From Channallabes apus (taxonomy: Eukaryota; Chordata; Actinopteri; Siluriformes; Clariidae), in NCBI GenBank assembly GCA_030522415.1, contig CM060113.1, positions 3,062,967-3,126,966 on the forward strand: DNA of 64,000 bases. Direction: 5' to 3'. Both the position numbers and the translations under genes were made by a program. Every line of letters starts with the position of its first letter. The stretch's first letter is position 1. The notes under the pieces were generated by a model. It did not search any database. It saw nothing but the letters and a program-made list of their open reading frames with translations, and was not told where the DNA came from. Of the stretch, positions 1 through 10,563 are shown one piece after another.

Positions 1-243
1 AGATGGAAGGCAAGCCACAGAATTAGTCATAATAGTCATCAGGTGGTGATATTAACTCTTCAAATACTACACAACACTTTGGTTATGTAATGCAATTCCA
101 ATCAAAAATGTAGTGAAGCAGAAAGTACAGATAATTTCTGTAGGATGCAGTGGAGTAAAGGTAAAAAAGAATCCACTAAGAAAGTTAATCAAGTAAATAG
201 ATACATGAAACATGTACTCAAGTACAGTAAGTAAATATGCTTA
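1..243. other. Unassigned flank
   Basis: AT-rich sequence with no frame, repeat or RNA that I can recognise. It ends with the TA dinucleotide at 242-243, which is the probable target site of the next element. Confidence 0.5.
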
Positions 244-1348
244 CACTCTAAAAAATGCTGGGTTGTTTTTTCTACCCAAACGCTGGGTTGCCGCTGTTGG
301 GTCATTTTTCTGGGTTATTTACAGAGAGTTGGGTAGTTTTTGTGTAACCCAGCTGCTGGGTTGAAGTTTGCTCGGCCCCTCCCCCAAAGTTCACCGGTGG
401 ATTCAGCGGCTGTCACTCAGCTTCGTGTCTCTTGAGCTCCCACACCGCTGATGACGGTTCATCCTCCTCGGACATTTAAGGGGAAATGGCGTTAAATACA
501 AGGTCTGTATACACATGTTCATTCACCTAATTCACATATGACTGAAAAATTATTACTATATGTAACATTTATTGCTGTTACCGTGTTAAGGTTACACACA
601 AACTTTCCGGCTGGTCTGAGGTACTGGATGATAATTTAGCTGAGAATAGCTGCTAGCCACCCCACCTGTGTATGAAAGAAACGGCTAAGATGTCTGAGCT
701 TTTTAGCTTCTCTGTAGAATGTTTGCAGGGTTACGAAGATGGTGAAGTGATGAATGAATGCTAAACTGTTAACTGTAGTGTTAGCATGACGCAGGCATTT
801 AGTTAGTTTGCTAGCATTAGCAACCACTTTAGAACTTTATTAATCTCACTGCTTGAGACAATAAAATGCTGGAGTTTTACAAAACACTGACCCTCTCACA
901 AATATGCAGACCTGCTAACCCTCCCGTTTTTCACTAGCTAGTAATTTACTCTGCGGTCAAATTTCTCCTGTGTTTCTCCCAAGTTATAACAATATTTTAC
1001 ACCTTTCCCCCTTTGGCAAGTATGCAAATGTATCACCAGTAATAGCATGTAAGCTAACCAGGTCGCCATCTTTAACCAAAGTTAAATTAACTATCAGTCA
1101 GCGCGCCAACTACAGGAAAAAGTACCACAGCGGTACAGATAACTACTAGATGGAAGTATTAATATTTTGGTGATTGTAATGTACCAGTATGACACCAGCT
1201 ATGACATTTTTTCGGTAATTAGCTTAAAATCAATGCAGACTACAATATCAACTAGTCTGACATAAAGTGCTGTATCCTAAAAGTCGTGCTTATTTTGCTG
1301 TTTTATTTTTGGTAGTAGCTGTCTCCATGTTTTTGTTTTAGGTTACCT

Positions 1349-2410
1349 CAGTGGTTCTCAAAGTGTGAGGCGCGCCCCACTAGTGGGGAATACAGACATG
1401 ACAGGTGGGGCGCAATGAACGAGAGGAAATTAGCGGAAAATAATAGGAAAAAACTAAACAATCACAAACAAATAAATGGATCATTAATACAAGTAAATTT
1501 AAAATAACATCAGTTGTGGGCCGGGAGAAAAAGTGGAACCATAACGGTTTAACGTCGGGCCAACTTGAGCAGCGCTGCCCAGTGGGTCGCGCAGGTTTGT
1601 GATTTGAGCAGCGCTGCTCAAGTTGGCCCGACGTTAAACCGCGGGCCAACTTGACTCTGACAGAAATAAACTGTGCCGACCATCAAAATACATTTTTCCC
1701 CGCTGGGATGTGCACGTACAAAACAGGCATGGCCAGGCGGAAACAATATTAAACAGTCCTGACATTTTAAATTGTTTTTAAATAAAAACACAGTGAGTCG
1801 CGCAGGTTTGTGATTCGAGCGGCGCTGCGTGATTCACCGGGCTGCGCAAATAAACCAGATCATCACTGCGCTATCCAGATAGTCGCGCTGCGCTGTATTT
1901 GCGCAGATATTCGGTTCAATCGGGTGCCGCGGTTTTGTCCCACTTTTGATGTGTTTGGCTTCACATACACTTCGACAATGGAAGAAGACGCTGCAGCAGC
2001 AGTGAGTTAATAAGCCACTAGACTTCTTTCAAAGAAAGTTGGCAGAATACAGACAGCAGGATAATCACATGGTAACATCTGAATCAGTGGACAGCAAAGC
2101 ACAAATGGCTTCATTCAAAGTTGCATACAGAATTGGCCAGTGCAAAACAAACTACAAACGATTGTTGAGCAGCTAATAAACATGGGGTCAATTATGCAAT
2201 GATAAGTGACAATGTAAGCCTTTTATAACAATTACACGTGTATTTTCTCTGTTTTTAACTTGGTGTTGTTTGATCTTATTGGTTTAGAAATTGATATTTC
2301 AATGAACAGTAAACTTGGCCGATTTTGTTATTATTTTGTTGACAAGTGGGGCTTGAAAATTCGCTCACCCCCTTAAGTGGGGAATGACAAAAAAAGTTTG
2401 AGAACCACTG
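1349..2410. mobile_element. Non-autonomous hAT transposon, complete
   Basis: The element begins CAGTGGTTCTCAAA and ends TTTGAGAACCACTG, a perfect 14-bp terminal inverted repeat with the CAGTG start typical of hAT elements. It is flanked by an exact 8-bp direct repeat GGTTACCT (1341-1348 and 2411-2418), the size expected for hAT. At 1,062 bp it is far too short for a full transposase and its frames are broken, so it must have been moved in trans. It sits inside the larger TA-flanked element and is therefore younger than it. Confidence 0.92.
1546..1640. repeat. Perfect 32-bp inverted repeat inside the hAT element
   Basis: Bases 1546-1577 and 1609-1640 are exact reverse complements (core AACGTCGGGCCAACTTGAGC) separated by 31 bases. 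Part of the loop sequence (GTCGCGCAGGTTTGTGATT) recurs near 1797-1815, so the hAT interior has undergone local duplication. Confidence 0.9.
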
Positions 2411-2549
2411 GGTTACCTATACCCTATCTTAATGGGCAGCTTTGTAATTTTTTTGTATCAATCCTATTTCACACGAAATTGATAGTCTTATTCAGTTTAA
2501 TCTTTGCTATTCAACAAAATTTTAACTTTTTCATTTCTTTCTTTCTAAG

Positions 2550-2651
2550 GTTGGCACCAACATGGTGGAATACCTCCAGCAGGCTGAAGTGTCGAGGCCG
2601 TACCCCTACATCCTGACGTTGGGAGATAATGACCAGCGCTGCTCTCAGTAA
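2550..2651 (+). pseudogene. Exon-like coding segment carried by a DNA transposon
   Basis: A polypyrimidine run and AG at 2548-2549 resemble a 3' splice site. The sequence after it is open for 33 codons to TAA at 2649-2651 and reads VGTNMVEYLQQAEV, then RPYPYILTLGDN. From memory, a GTNM...PYPYxLxLGDN block occurs in many predicted fish proteins, where it is followed by CSQAF-like residues; I cannot search to confirm this. Here the frame stops just after CSQ. The bases CAGTAATG look like a CAG/GTAATG donor that has lost one G. This could be a captured host exon or a remnant of the element's own gene. A possible short 5' exon (ATG at 486) does not join it in a compatible phase, so I do not link them. 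Confidence 0.45.
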
Positions 2652-3216
2652 TGTTGTAATGTTACTATGAAATAGCGAGGCCTACCTGAAAAGTCATAGA
2701 CAGTGTTTGTATGTTAAAATGAGACCAGGGCTGGATAGTTTTGTTCTGCATAAAAATATATCTTAAGTCACAGAGAGATCCTGCTCTGTAGAAGCTGCCT
2801 CAGTCTATTTGTGCAATTACTCCATTCTGCCCTTATCAGTAATAGTATAGTAATGATGTCACTGTTGATTATCTGTTCTTGTGCTTTTGAAAAATAAATG
2901 TTTTTTCTAAGAACATTTAATAGGATGTTGTTTATTGCATATATGTATGTTTTTTTGTAATAGACCAGTATGTCAAAAATAACCCAATTCTACCTCACAA
3001 ATAGACCAATTTATGTGGTGGAATTAACCCAGCATTATAGTTAAATATGACCTAGCACTTGGATTGAATATTTAACCCATCTTGTTGGGTTAAACAAATA
3101 ACCCATCTTGCTGGGTTACATTAACCAAGCATTTAGTTAGTCCTATATTTACCCAGCAGCTGGGTTAAAAACAACCCAGACTGGGTTGTTTTTAACCTAG
3201 CATTTTTTAGGGTGTA

Positions 3217-3750
3217 CTATCAGTTACTAACCCTAACCCTAACCCTTTCCACCTCTGGTTACTAGCAGGTCATTCTTGGGGAATCAAACATGGCATTTCA
3301 TTTTGTTACAAGAAATGAATAAGCAGAGATCTGTTCAAAAAATGCTGATTAGAGATTCCAAGTTAAATGTTTACATGGTCACATATCTGATAAGACATGA
3401 GTTTACATGTTTAAGGCATTTATTCTGAATATTAAATTTTCCACATTCACTAAGTTGTTCTGCTCATTATGAAGTGTTTAATCTGCTAGAAATGTAACAT
3501 AAAACAATAAAGATTTTTCCCCAACTTTGAGGTTAGATGAGCCTTCCGATCTTTAGTTTATTGGGCATTTAGTCATATTATAGCTGGAGTACTCGAATCC
3601 ATGTTGAAGTGACAGGGGTTGATTATTTGCCCATATCAGTATAACCCAAAGTGTTTTATACCACAGAACCTAATGCTAACAAGTAAATTGTTCTTATTAC
3701 ATTTAAACAGTGTTTTGGTTTGTGCAAAGCTGTTTGCAAAAACCTTGCAT
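3217..3750. other. Unassigned spacer with a short telomere-like run
   Basis: Three and a half CCCTAA units lie at about 3228-3246, right after the TA-flanked element. The remainder is AT-rich without a recognisable feature. Confidence 0.5.
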
Positions 3751-4261
3751 TTAAAGGAGACATACAGTCTCAATTTTGCATAGGTTAATATGATTCCTAG
3801 GGTCCTAATGAAAAGTTTGTAATATACTTTAATTAAAAATTCTCAATTGTTGTGTAAAAAAAACATTACTTTTACCTGGTAAAAAGTAGCTCTGTTCTCA
3901 GCAACCTGTTTCAGTACATGCTCCTTTAAATGTTAATGACCTCTACTGAACCCGCGCCCCAGTTCTGTGGGGCGTGTCTTCACAATACAAGTGGGGTATA
4001 GCTTTGACAACAGTTAAAAATATTTAAAAAACAGTTAAAAATAATTTTACATGATGTTAGAATTATTTTATATATAAAGGAGTTATTTCTACTCTCTTGC
4101 TCTCTTCCTCATAGATCTGATATTAACGTGTTAAATCTTCCCTGCTGCTATCTTCCTGTCTCCTCTTGCATCTGTTCATTCACGCTCACCTTCCCATACT
4201 CTGTCTCTCTCTCCCCCGCTCTCTCTCCCCCTCTGTCTCCTTCCACTTATCTTCCTCTCCT

Positions 4262-4500
4262 TTGATTCAAATAAAAATTTTATTTGTCACATACACAGTC
4301 ATACACAATATGATATGCAGTGAAATGCTTATACGACAGCCAGTGACCTTAAAAAGAAAATAAAAGCTTATACGTAAGGAATAAATATCAATGAAAAGAA
4401 ATACTAAAGAAAATAAATTTAACTAGTAAAATAAACTGTGCAAATATTCAATGTACAAATGAGGGCATAATAAAAATCTTACAAAATATAGGGGAAATAT
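4262..4500 (+). repeat. Interspersed repeat, TTTTATTTGTCACATACACA family
   Basis: This segment matches the window's right edge (63640-64000) closely: both share TTTTATTTGTCACATACACA, then ATATGCAGTGAAATGCTTA and GTGACCTTAAAAAGA. It is therefore one dispersed family. It has no coding capacity. The insert at 16700-18530 has a similar opening and may be a distant relative. Confidence 0.7.
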
Positions 4501-4531
4501 ATAATATATATTATATATAATATATATATTT

Positions 4532-4585
<54 letters not shown>

Positions 4586-4620
4586 CCCCTATATTTTGTA
4601 AGATTTTTATTATGCCCTCA
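4460..4620. repeat. 40-bp perfect palindrome around a (TA)n tract
   Basis: Bases 4460-4499 (TGAGGGCATAATAAAAATCT...) and 4581-4620 are exact reverse complements, separated by about 80 bases of almost pure TA. Symmetry stops at 4460/4620. The left arm belongs to the dispersed repeat that starts at 4262; the right arm is a mirrored copy of its last 40 bases. Confidence 0.9.
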
Positions 4621-4686
<66 letters not shown>

Positions 4687-4692
4687 TATATG
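4493..4692. repeat. (TA)n microsatellite
   Basis: Two long TA tracts lie on either side of the right palindrome arm. Any short frames here are low-complexity translation artefacts. Confidence 0.95.
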
Positions 4693-4737
4693 TATATAAA
4701 ATTTTACATGTGAATCTGGTTGTAAAACTTTTTTGAC

Positions 4738-4809
4738 TTCCCAGACCGGGAATCGAACTCGAATTGCTGCGCTGCGAGTGCCGTATCCTAACCACTAGAC
4801 CACGAAGGA
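4738..4809 (-). pseudogene. tRNA-Glu-like pseudogene or SINE head
   Basis: On the minus strand the sequence contains a tRNA-Glu-like A box (TGGTCTAGTGGTTAGGAT) and a B box (GAGTTCGATTCCCGG) at normal spacing over 72 bases. The anticodon stem halves (CGGCA and CGCAG) do not pair and the acceptor ends pair poorly. I therefore do not call it a functional tRNA. Confidence 0.65.
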
Positions 4810-4832
4810 TTAATGGTTGCCATCTTGGAAAT

Positions 4833-5098
4833 GCCGGCTATTCAACCCGCGACCTTATACACGCGAAGCATTGTTTTTTCGGGATCTCACCAGGATATTT
4901 ATAATGGTTCATTTGTAGTAACATATGTCTATAGCACAGGCGTTTAGTCAAACATATTTATACCGATCTTTTGCTGTTAATAAACAGAGACCTTTCTGAC
5001 AGACAACGTGTGTGTGTGTGTGTGTGTATGTGCCGGGAATTCAACCTAGGACATCATATACGCGAAGCATTGTGTGTGTGTGTGTGTGTGTGTGTGTT
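4833..5098. repeat. Duplicated 40-bp motif and (GT)n tracts
   Basis: A segment ending ATACACGCGAAGCATTG (near 4857-4873) recurs in diverged form near 5056-5072 as ATATACGCGAAGCATTG. Each is preceded by a similar ATTCAACC sequence, and (GT)n tracts lie at 5008-5027 and 5072-5097. These look like copies of a small tandem unit that includes the neighbouring tRNA-like sequences. Confidence 0.6.
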
Positions 5099-5213
5099 TG
5101 ACTGAGTCTCTCCTGGTGTCAGAAAAGCTTACGGAAGCATAGCGCACTCGCCTCGTCTACTAAGCTAACTTTTAGAAAAACTTTATAAATATGTAGTGCA
5201 AAAAAAGCATGTA

Positions 5214-5283
5214 CCTTGAGCAGGAATCGAACCCGGGTCTCCCACGTGAAAGCGCCGAATCCTAACCACTAGACCACTGCACT
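5214..5283 (-). pseudogene. Second tRNA-Glu-like pseudogene
   Basis: On the minus strand, GTGGTCTAGTGGTTAGGATT (A box) and GGGTTCGATTCC (B box) match tRNA-Glu closely, and TTTCA occupies the anticodon-loop position, which would read TTC. The T stem and acceptor stem are imperfect. It lies about 480 bp from the first copy in the same orientation. Confidence 0.65.
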
Positions 5284-5626
5284 ACTACAACAAACTGCAC
5301 ACCACACTCATGTAGGCGCCATTTTGCTCCAGTGTAGGAAAACATTTTGCTCCAGTGTAGCAAAACCCTTTCACTCGGGGCGGGTCTTTGCTAAAACACC
5401 AGTGTCAATCAACTGTAGTAGGAGTGGCCTCTGTCGGTGTGACTTCACACCGACAGGCTTTTGAAAACGGCCTGATTTCAGAAGGGGCATCTTATATTAT
5501 TAAATTAAAAGAAAATCGCTGGGCGGCTCTTTATCACTGTAGAGTGGTTGTGTACACCCTCTCCTAACACACAATGCAGTCCAAACAGCTTGAAAAAGTC
5601 CATGTAGCACCGTAGGTCCCCTTTAA

Positions 5627-6978
5627 GTATCAAGGAAGGGAGGTATCATGAAGAAATCATGAAGAAAACCTGACTTGGAATGTTTATGAATTTCACTCAC
5701 TGCATGTTTTTGTTGTAGCATAATATTATGCTATTGCCAAAACACTAATTTGATGTAATTATTACTGTAATTTCATGATTATAATTATAGTTACACTTGA
5801 TATTAGATAATGACAATTAATCTAACAAGTTAAATTATAATGATTAAAATGATTATGATTTAATCCACTTTTTGAAGCCATTACTTGTTATGATTGAAGA
5901 GTCTCAAACCCTCAAAGCACGATAAGTCATCAAAATATCAATTTAAATTTTTGATATAAAAATTAATTTCTGATAATGTTTAAAAAATCTTTGTTAACTA
6001 CAGAAACACAATGAGCTGTTGTTTAGTGATTTCCATGCCTAAAGCGGGAACACAGATTTGTTTCCAGCTGACTTATCCATCCCTTCTGGACTGAACAAGA
6101 TTTGGGTGGAGTTATCACTTTAAAAAAACAGACAAAAAACCTAAATCTTCAAAGAATCACACTAAAACTTTTTGTGATATCGTATGTGCCGTAGTCTGCA
6201 ACAGTCGGCGCTTACGAGCTCTGTCTCGATGGTTATTACAATTCAAAGTCCGTTCTCTCTCACCTAAGCTTAAAGAGAACAAAGTCAGACGAATGCAACT
6301 GCCTAATTCAGCAGGTTTAAATTCATCCCAGACATCAGCCGTTGTGTTTCCAGCAGCAGGCCGCTAAGCCCACTCGCTTTGTGCACTTCAAAGACGCTAA
6401 GACTAGGCTTTGAGTCCGTGAGTAAAACAAAGGAGCTTTACTGCTTTCGCCTCTCCGGTTTAGACAGAGGATGGAAAAAAGAGCCTCTATATTAAATTAA
6501 AGCTGAAGGAATATCACATTAAAAAAGGATGAAGAGAGGCTAGTGTGCATAGTTTTGAAACTTTTTTCTAGTACTTTCTGCACTTTTGAACGATTGAAGA
6601 AATGGGGCAATACTCAGTCTGCATATGGGTCCTAATTTGTATTTATTTTATTTCATTTTTATCAGAACCAACAGGATCCTCAAAAAAAAAAAAATGAATA
6701 TAATACCCAAGTGGTTTGATCATACAGTATAGCTTTTTAATAAGACAAGAAGGGGACATACTGTACTGTGATGGAGGAAAGAAAGGCACAAAGACTGTGT
6801 TTCTGTGTTGCTCTATCTGGCGCTGTGTATCAGACTGTGCGACTGAGGGGACAGTCTGTGTCATAGATTGAAAAAGCAGCGCATTAATTATAACCGTCAT
6901 TGGCCCAGTGCTGGCTGATAATCTAACACGCTCTCCAGCACTAAATTCTCCTTATCACTAGCAATACTCAACAACAGC
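5627..6978. other. Unassigned AT-rich sequence
   Basis: I see no convincing gene, transposon end or structured RNA here. Frames are short and without family motifs. Confidence 0.5.
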
Positions 6979-7010
<32 letters not shown>

Positions 7011-7215
7011 GACCACTGTCAAGCATGCTTTGTCCAACTTAGACTTTTATGATTTATGAGGCTCACATGAACTAATCAGTACTGAGGCACTGAGATGTGT
7101 CCGAAGAAGAGTCTCACACACATCCGCAGGTCCACACTACGCTCCACTGACTCTCTCTCTCTCGCTTCCTCACCTACACACACACACAAACACACACACA
7201 CACACACACTCACTC
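6979..7215. repeat. (CA)n microsatellites
   Basis: A pure CA tract lies at about 6980-7009 and an interrupted CA tract at about 7177-7210. Confidence 0.95.
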
Positions 7216-7270
7216 ATTCCAACACTCTCCTTCCCTTATTACTTAAACCTGACATACCACAACAGCAACA

Positions 7271-8340
7271 TTATTCAAAATAAGGTTAAAAAGTAGCATA
7301 GATGCAAAAAAAAAACGCTACAAACTAGCCATTCAGTAACACGGTTGCTAAGCAACTAGTAAGAGTGGACGCTTGCCAGTAACTGAGGCTAGTGATTAGC
7401 TAAGACATACCTGTTATATCTTTTATGCAGAGATGTGTGAAGGTAGAGTGACATAGAAAATGACACTGAATTATGTCAACATTTCCTTCAGATCTGTTGT
7501 TAAATATATATTTTTTTAATCATTATAAATACGTTACATAACAAGTATACTTATCGTCTAAACCGATTCAAGCTTCCATGGCTTAAAATGTTCTCAAAGC
7601 ACTTTATCTCCCTTTTTTACCTCAGAAATTTACAAACGCAAAGTTGTATTTATTACTAAAACATGATATATTACAAGACCATTGTATTTTTATCCCCTAC
7701 ATTTATTTAAAATAAAGTTTAAAAGTATCAGCGGAAGACAGAAAGGACTACAGACTAGCTATTCAAGTACTGTAGTTTAAGTCATGAGAACAGTTTTGCT
7801 ATTAAATTGTAAGCATGGAAGCTATGGCTAATAACTGACTCTGGTGATTAGCTAAAATCTTTTAGCTAATATTAAATCTTTTATTCCGACAAGTGTGAGT
7901 ATAGTGTGACAGAGAAAATAGCACAGAATTATCAGGAATATCGACATTTCCCTCAGATCTGTTGTTAAATTAAAAAAAAATTATTATTATTATATATAAA
8001 ATTACACAGCAATTACACTTAGCGCGTAAAGCTATTGAAGCTTCTGTGGTTTAAAATGTTCACTTTTTAACCTGTTTTCTTTTTCAAAATGTATTTAAAA
8101 TAAGGTTTAAAAGTACAATAGCATGGGAAGAAAGAATTATTATTAATTAGTTAAAGTCATGAGAACAGTGTTGCCAGGAAAATACAGTAAACGTGGAAGC
8201 TAAAGCTACAGTAATAGCTGAAGCTAGTGTTTAGCTACTGGTGACAGGAAATAACAAAACAAAAAAAAAGACCAAAAATATAAATTTCTGTCAGATGTGT
8301 CATATTACTTTAACAAAACTGATTATGAATAAAAGTAGTC
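7271..8340 (+). repeat. Diverged tandem triplication, unit about 400 bp
   Basis: Three successive units begin with AAAATAAGGTTAAAAAGTA (7276), AAAATAAAGTTTAAAAGTAT (about 7708) and AAAATAAGGTTTAAAAGTAC (about 8096). Each continues through GTCATGAGAACAG-like and GTGATTAGCTAA-like blocks. Units 1 and 2 share CAGATCTGTTGTTAAAT and a GAAGCTTC-like end; unit 3 is shorter. Unit size falls from about 430 to about 390 bp. No coding function is apparent. Confidence 0.75.
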
Positions 8341-8424
8341 TGTAATAAACCATAGTTGGTGCTTCAGTAGTTTTCCTACTCTGGGATAACAACAGGAACT
8401 CAATCACTGTTCTTCTATAAATTG

Positions 8425-8556
8425 TTTACATTTAGGCGTACTCTCTTGTCCAGAGCAACTTGTGTTTTTATCTGATTATAAATCCGAGCAGTTGAGGGCC
8501 TTGATCAAGAGCCCAACACTGGCAACTTGGTGGTTGTGGGGTTTGAACCTATAAAA
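8425..8556 (-). mobile_element. tRNA-derived SINE, family B, partial
   Basis: On the minus strand the order is AGGTTCAAACC (B box), then a GCTCTTGATCAAGGCCCTCA block, AACTGCTCGG and a tail similar to GCTCTGGACAAGAGAGTACG, ending in AAATGTAAA. The same order is seen at 34600-34785. The A-box part is lost. Confidence 0.75.
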
Positions 8557-9189
8557 GCAGACCATCATATGTTTTATTCCTCCAAATGGTTTTACATGAG
8601 CCTTATTCAGACTGCTTTTATTATTTGTTTATTTGTTTGTTTAAATTATGTAATTCTGCATAGAGAAAAGGAAGTATCAAAATGGAAGCCAAGTGGCCTC
8701 GCCATGTCACTATGGACGTAACGACCTCATCAGCTGTCTGGGTCTGTGAGATCTATGAAACAGCTTCTCTCACTTCCAATTTGAAAGATGAAAAGTGATG
8801 AGAGTGTTCAATTATTTCCCCTCCACATCGGCAGGTGATGGAAAAGAGTAGGATTAGACAGAGACAGAGAGAAAGAGAGAGGGAGGGAGGAAGGGAAAGA
8901 GATGGACAGAACCGCAGAGGCAAAAGAGAGATGAGCGTGCTGTGGTAATTCTGCACAGGCTGCATTCGCTCCCTACGGAGTCCTGCACAGGTAGTGTGAG
9001 CGGAATGCTAATGTAAAGAGCTAATGATGCAAAGCCCTTTCTCTTCCTCTGCTGCTTCTTCATTCATTTAACCACTCCTTCTTCTTCATCTTCTCTAGGG
9101 TTCTCTCTCACACTTTCTCTCCATCACTGCTAAACCAGACCTTGGATGGACAGTGTGAGACAGATGTGCATTGAATGATGAAGACTGTT
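8557..9189. other. Unassigned sequence
   Basis: A purine-rich stretch (about 8840-8905, GAGAGAGGGAGGGAGGAAGG) is the only notable feature. No gene is recognisable. Confidence 0.5.
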
Positions 9190-9215
9190 ACACACCACAC
9201 ACACACACAAACACA

Positions 9216-9255
<40 letters not shown>

Positions 9256-9430
9256 GTGTGCGGCTCATCTCATGCGGGGCTCAATAGGGTGTGACCCCTT
9301 CAATCTGTCTCCACACACACACATGCACACACACAATCTCAGGCAATGTCGGTCATCCCATGGGGGCTTGACAGCTTCCAATTCATCTCAACAAACACAC
9401 ACACACACACGCACACACACACACACATTC
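9190..9430. repeat. Cluster of three (CA)n tracts with related spacers
   Basis: CA-rich tracts lie at about 9195-9250, 9313-9336 and 9393-9427. The two spacers are similar: each contains a CTCATCTCATG- or GTCATCCCATG-like start, GGGGCT and an AATTCATCTC- or AATCTGTCTC-like end. The block is a diverged tandem repeat of about 90 bp rather than isolated microsatellites. Confidence 0.6.
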
Positions 9431-10053
9431 CAGGATGAGTATTGATGCACATATCATTATCATTTTTCATAATGTGATCACATATTTTTGTTCATATGAA
9501 GACGATAAATCTCATAATAGTGATAAAAGAGAAACTTTGACCACGAGGTAAACACAAATTCATTCCTCAAACACAACACTGAAACAGGATGAAACCATTT
9601 TTGAACGCCATACTCAACCTAAAGGACCAGAGTACTTTCAGTTCTCTAAATAAAAAATTCCAAAGAAAAACAGTTCAAATTAAAAGTGTTGGCTAGTAAT
9701 TTGCATGAACATCAACTAAACCTAGTTAATAATACCTAAAACGTATCTTAATATAAAAATCAGTTTGTGTCTGTTTGTTTGTTTGTTTGCTTGTTTGTTT
9801 TCAAGTTACAATATAATATCATATAACACTCACATGGGTACAGTTACAGATATTGTAAAATTAAACCATCAATAATAAAACATTGTGATGATGTTAATTT
9901 GAAAACACTTATATTGAATGGATGTTATCTTGTTTTTGAAAGTTAGAATGACTTTGATGAAATGATGTCGCAGTATAATAATATATGTTTAATATATGTA
10001 TAATATAATGTTGCAAAACCAACTTCAAAATAATAATAATACCAAAGCAATGG
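9431..10053. other. Unassigned AT-rich sequence
   Basis: A short (TTTG)n run occurs near 9768-9798. Nothing else is recognisable. Confidence 0.5.
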
Positions 10054-10127
10054 CTTTAGCTGGACTCGAAATCTGGTCCCTGCAGTAAGAGCACTGTGCG
10101 CTTACCACTGGACCACTAGGGGGCATG
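10054..10127 (-). mobile_element. tRNA-like SINE fragment
   Basis: On the minus strand an A-box-like TGGTCCAGTGGTAAGCGCAC is followed 30 bases later by TTTCGAGTCC, resembling a B box. The stems do not form a sound cloverleaf, so it is a tRNA-derived repeat rather than a tRNA gene. Confidence 0.55.
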
Positions 10128-10187
10128 TTGTTAATACAAGCATTATACAAAAGAAAGACCCAAACAACAGCCAAAAGGGTAATAATC

Positions 10188-10563
10188 CGAGTCTCGAATA
10201 ATTACTGGACTCCATTTTACATCAACTATTATAACATCAATTAACATCAACTATTATAGCTGAACCTAACACTTAGCAGGAAATGATCTGCATTTATACT
10301 GTGTTATCTGTTTCACCCAGATGAGGATGGGTTCCCTGTCGAGTCTGGTTCCTCTCAAGGTTTCTTCCTATTACCATCTCAGGGAGTTTTTCCTTGCCAC
10401 TGTCGCCCTCGGGCTTGCTCACCAGGGACTATCTGAACATTTTGATTCATACACATTCACATTCCATACAAACTTAAATAATTCTTTTGATTGTGTAAAG
10501 CTGTTTTGAGACAATGTCAATTGTTAAAAGCGCTATACAAATAAAACTGAATTGAATTGAATT
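10188..10563 (+). mobile_element. 5'-truncated LINE 3' end, same family as the 46.5-53.2 kb LINE
   Basis: The sequence matches the 3' UTR of the large LINE in opposite orientation: ATTACTGGACTCCATTTTA, CAGATGAGGATGGGTTCCCT, GGTTTCTTCCTATTACCATC, AAAGCGCTATACAAATAAAA. It ends in the family's GAATT/TTGAA-type short-repeat tail. No coding part remains. The frame at 10321-10509 is UTR sequence by chance. Confidence 0.9.

Larger units (their letters stand above)
244..3214. mobile_element. TA-flanked DNA transposon with CACYCTAAAAAATGCT termini
   Basis: The left end reads CACTCTAAAAAATGCTGGGT and the reverse complement of the right end reads CACCCTAAAAAATGCTAGGT, so about 19 of 21 terminal bases match in inverted orientation. 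A TA dinucleotide lies outside each end (242-243 and 3215-3216). Both subterminal regions (250-370 and 2985-3200) are packed with short forward and reverse copies of an AACCCAG/CTGGGTT motif, as expected of subterminal transposase-binding repeats. No transposase frame is visible, so the copy is non-autonomous. It contains a nested hAT element and an exon-like segment. The superfamily is uncertain; the TA duplication would fit Tc1/mariner or a related group. Confidence 0.65.
3755..5622. mobile_element. TTAA-flanked non-autonomous DNA transposon (piggyBac/Kolobok type)
   Basis: The left end is TTAA followed by AGGAGACATACAG. The right end, read inwards on the other strand, is TTAA followed by AGGGGACCTACGG. 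The shared TTAA and the similar termini suggest a TTAA-specific transposon. The interior left portion (3890-4000) resembles a common fish repeat with a GTGGGGCGTGTCTTCACAAT motif. No transposase is visible. Later insertions, including a (TA)n palindrome and tRNA-like sequences, enlarge it. The termini match only partly, so the boundaries are moderately supported. Confidence 0.5.

Noticed and set aside
486..502. Short first exon (ATGGCGTTAAATACAAG) joined to the exon-like segment at 2550
   Set aside because: The splice phases are incompatible with the conserved reading frame.
3228..3246. CCCTAA repeats as an interstitial telomere
   Set aside because: Only about three units, too short to claim telomeric origin.
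4738..4809. Functional tRNA gene
   Set aside because: Anticodon and acceptor stems do not pair; a tRNA-like repeat fits better. The same applies to 5214-5283 and 10054-10127.
10321..10509. Frame MRMGSLSSLVPLK present at 10321 and again antisense at 46774
   Set aside because: Repeated occurrence comes from the LINE 3' UTR, not from a protein family.
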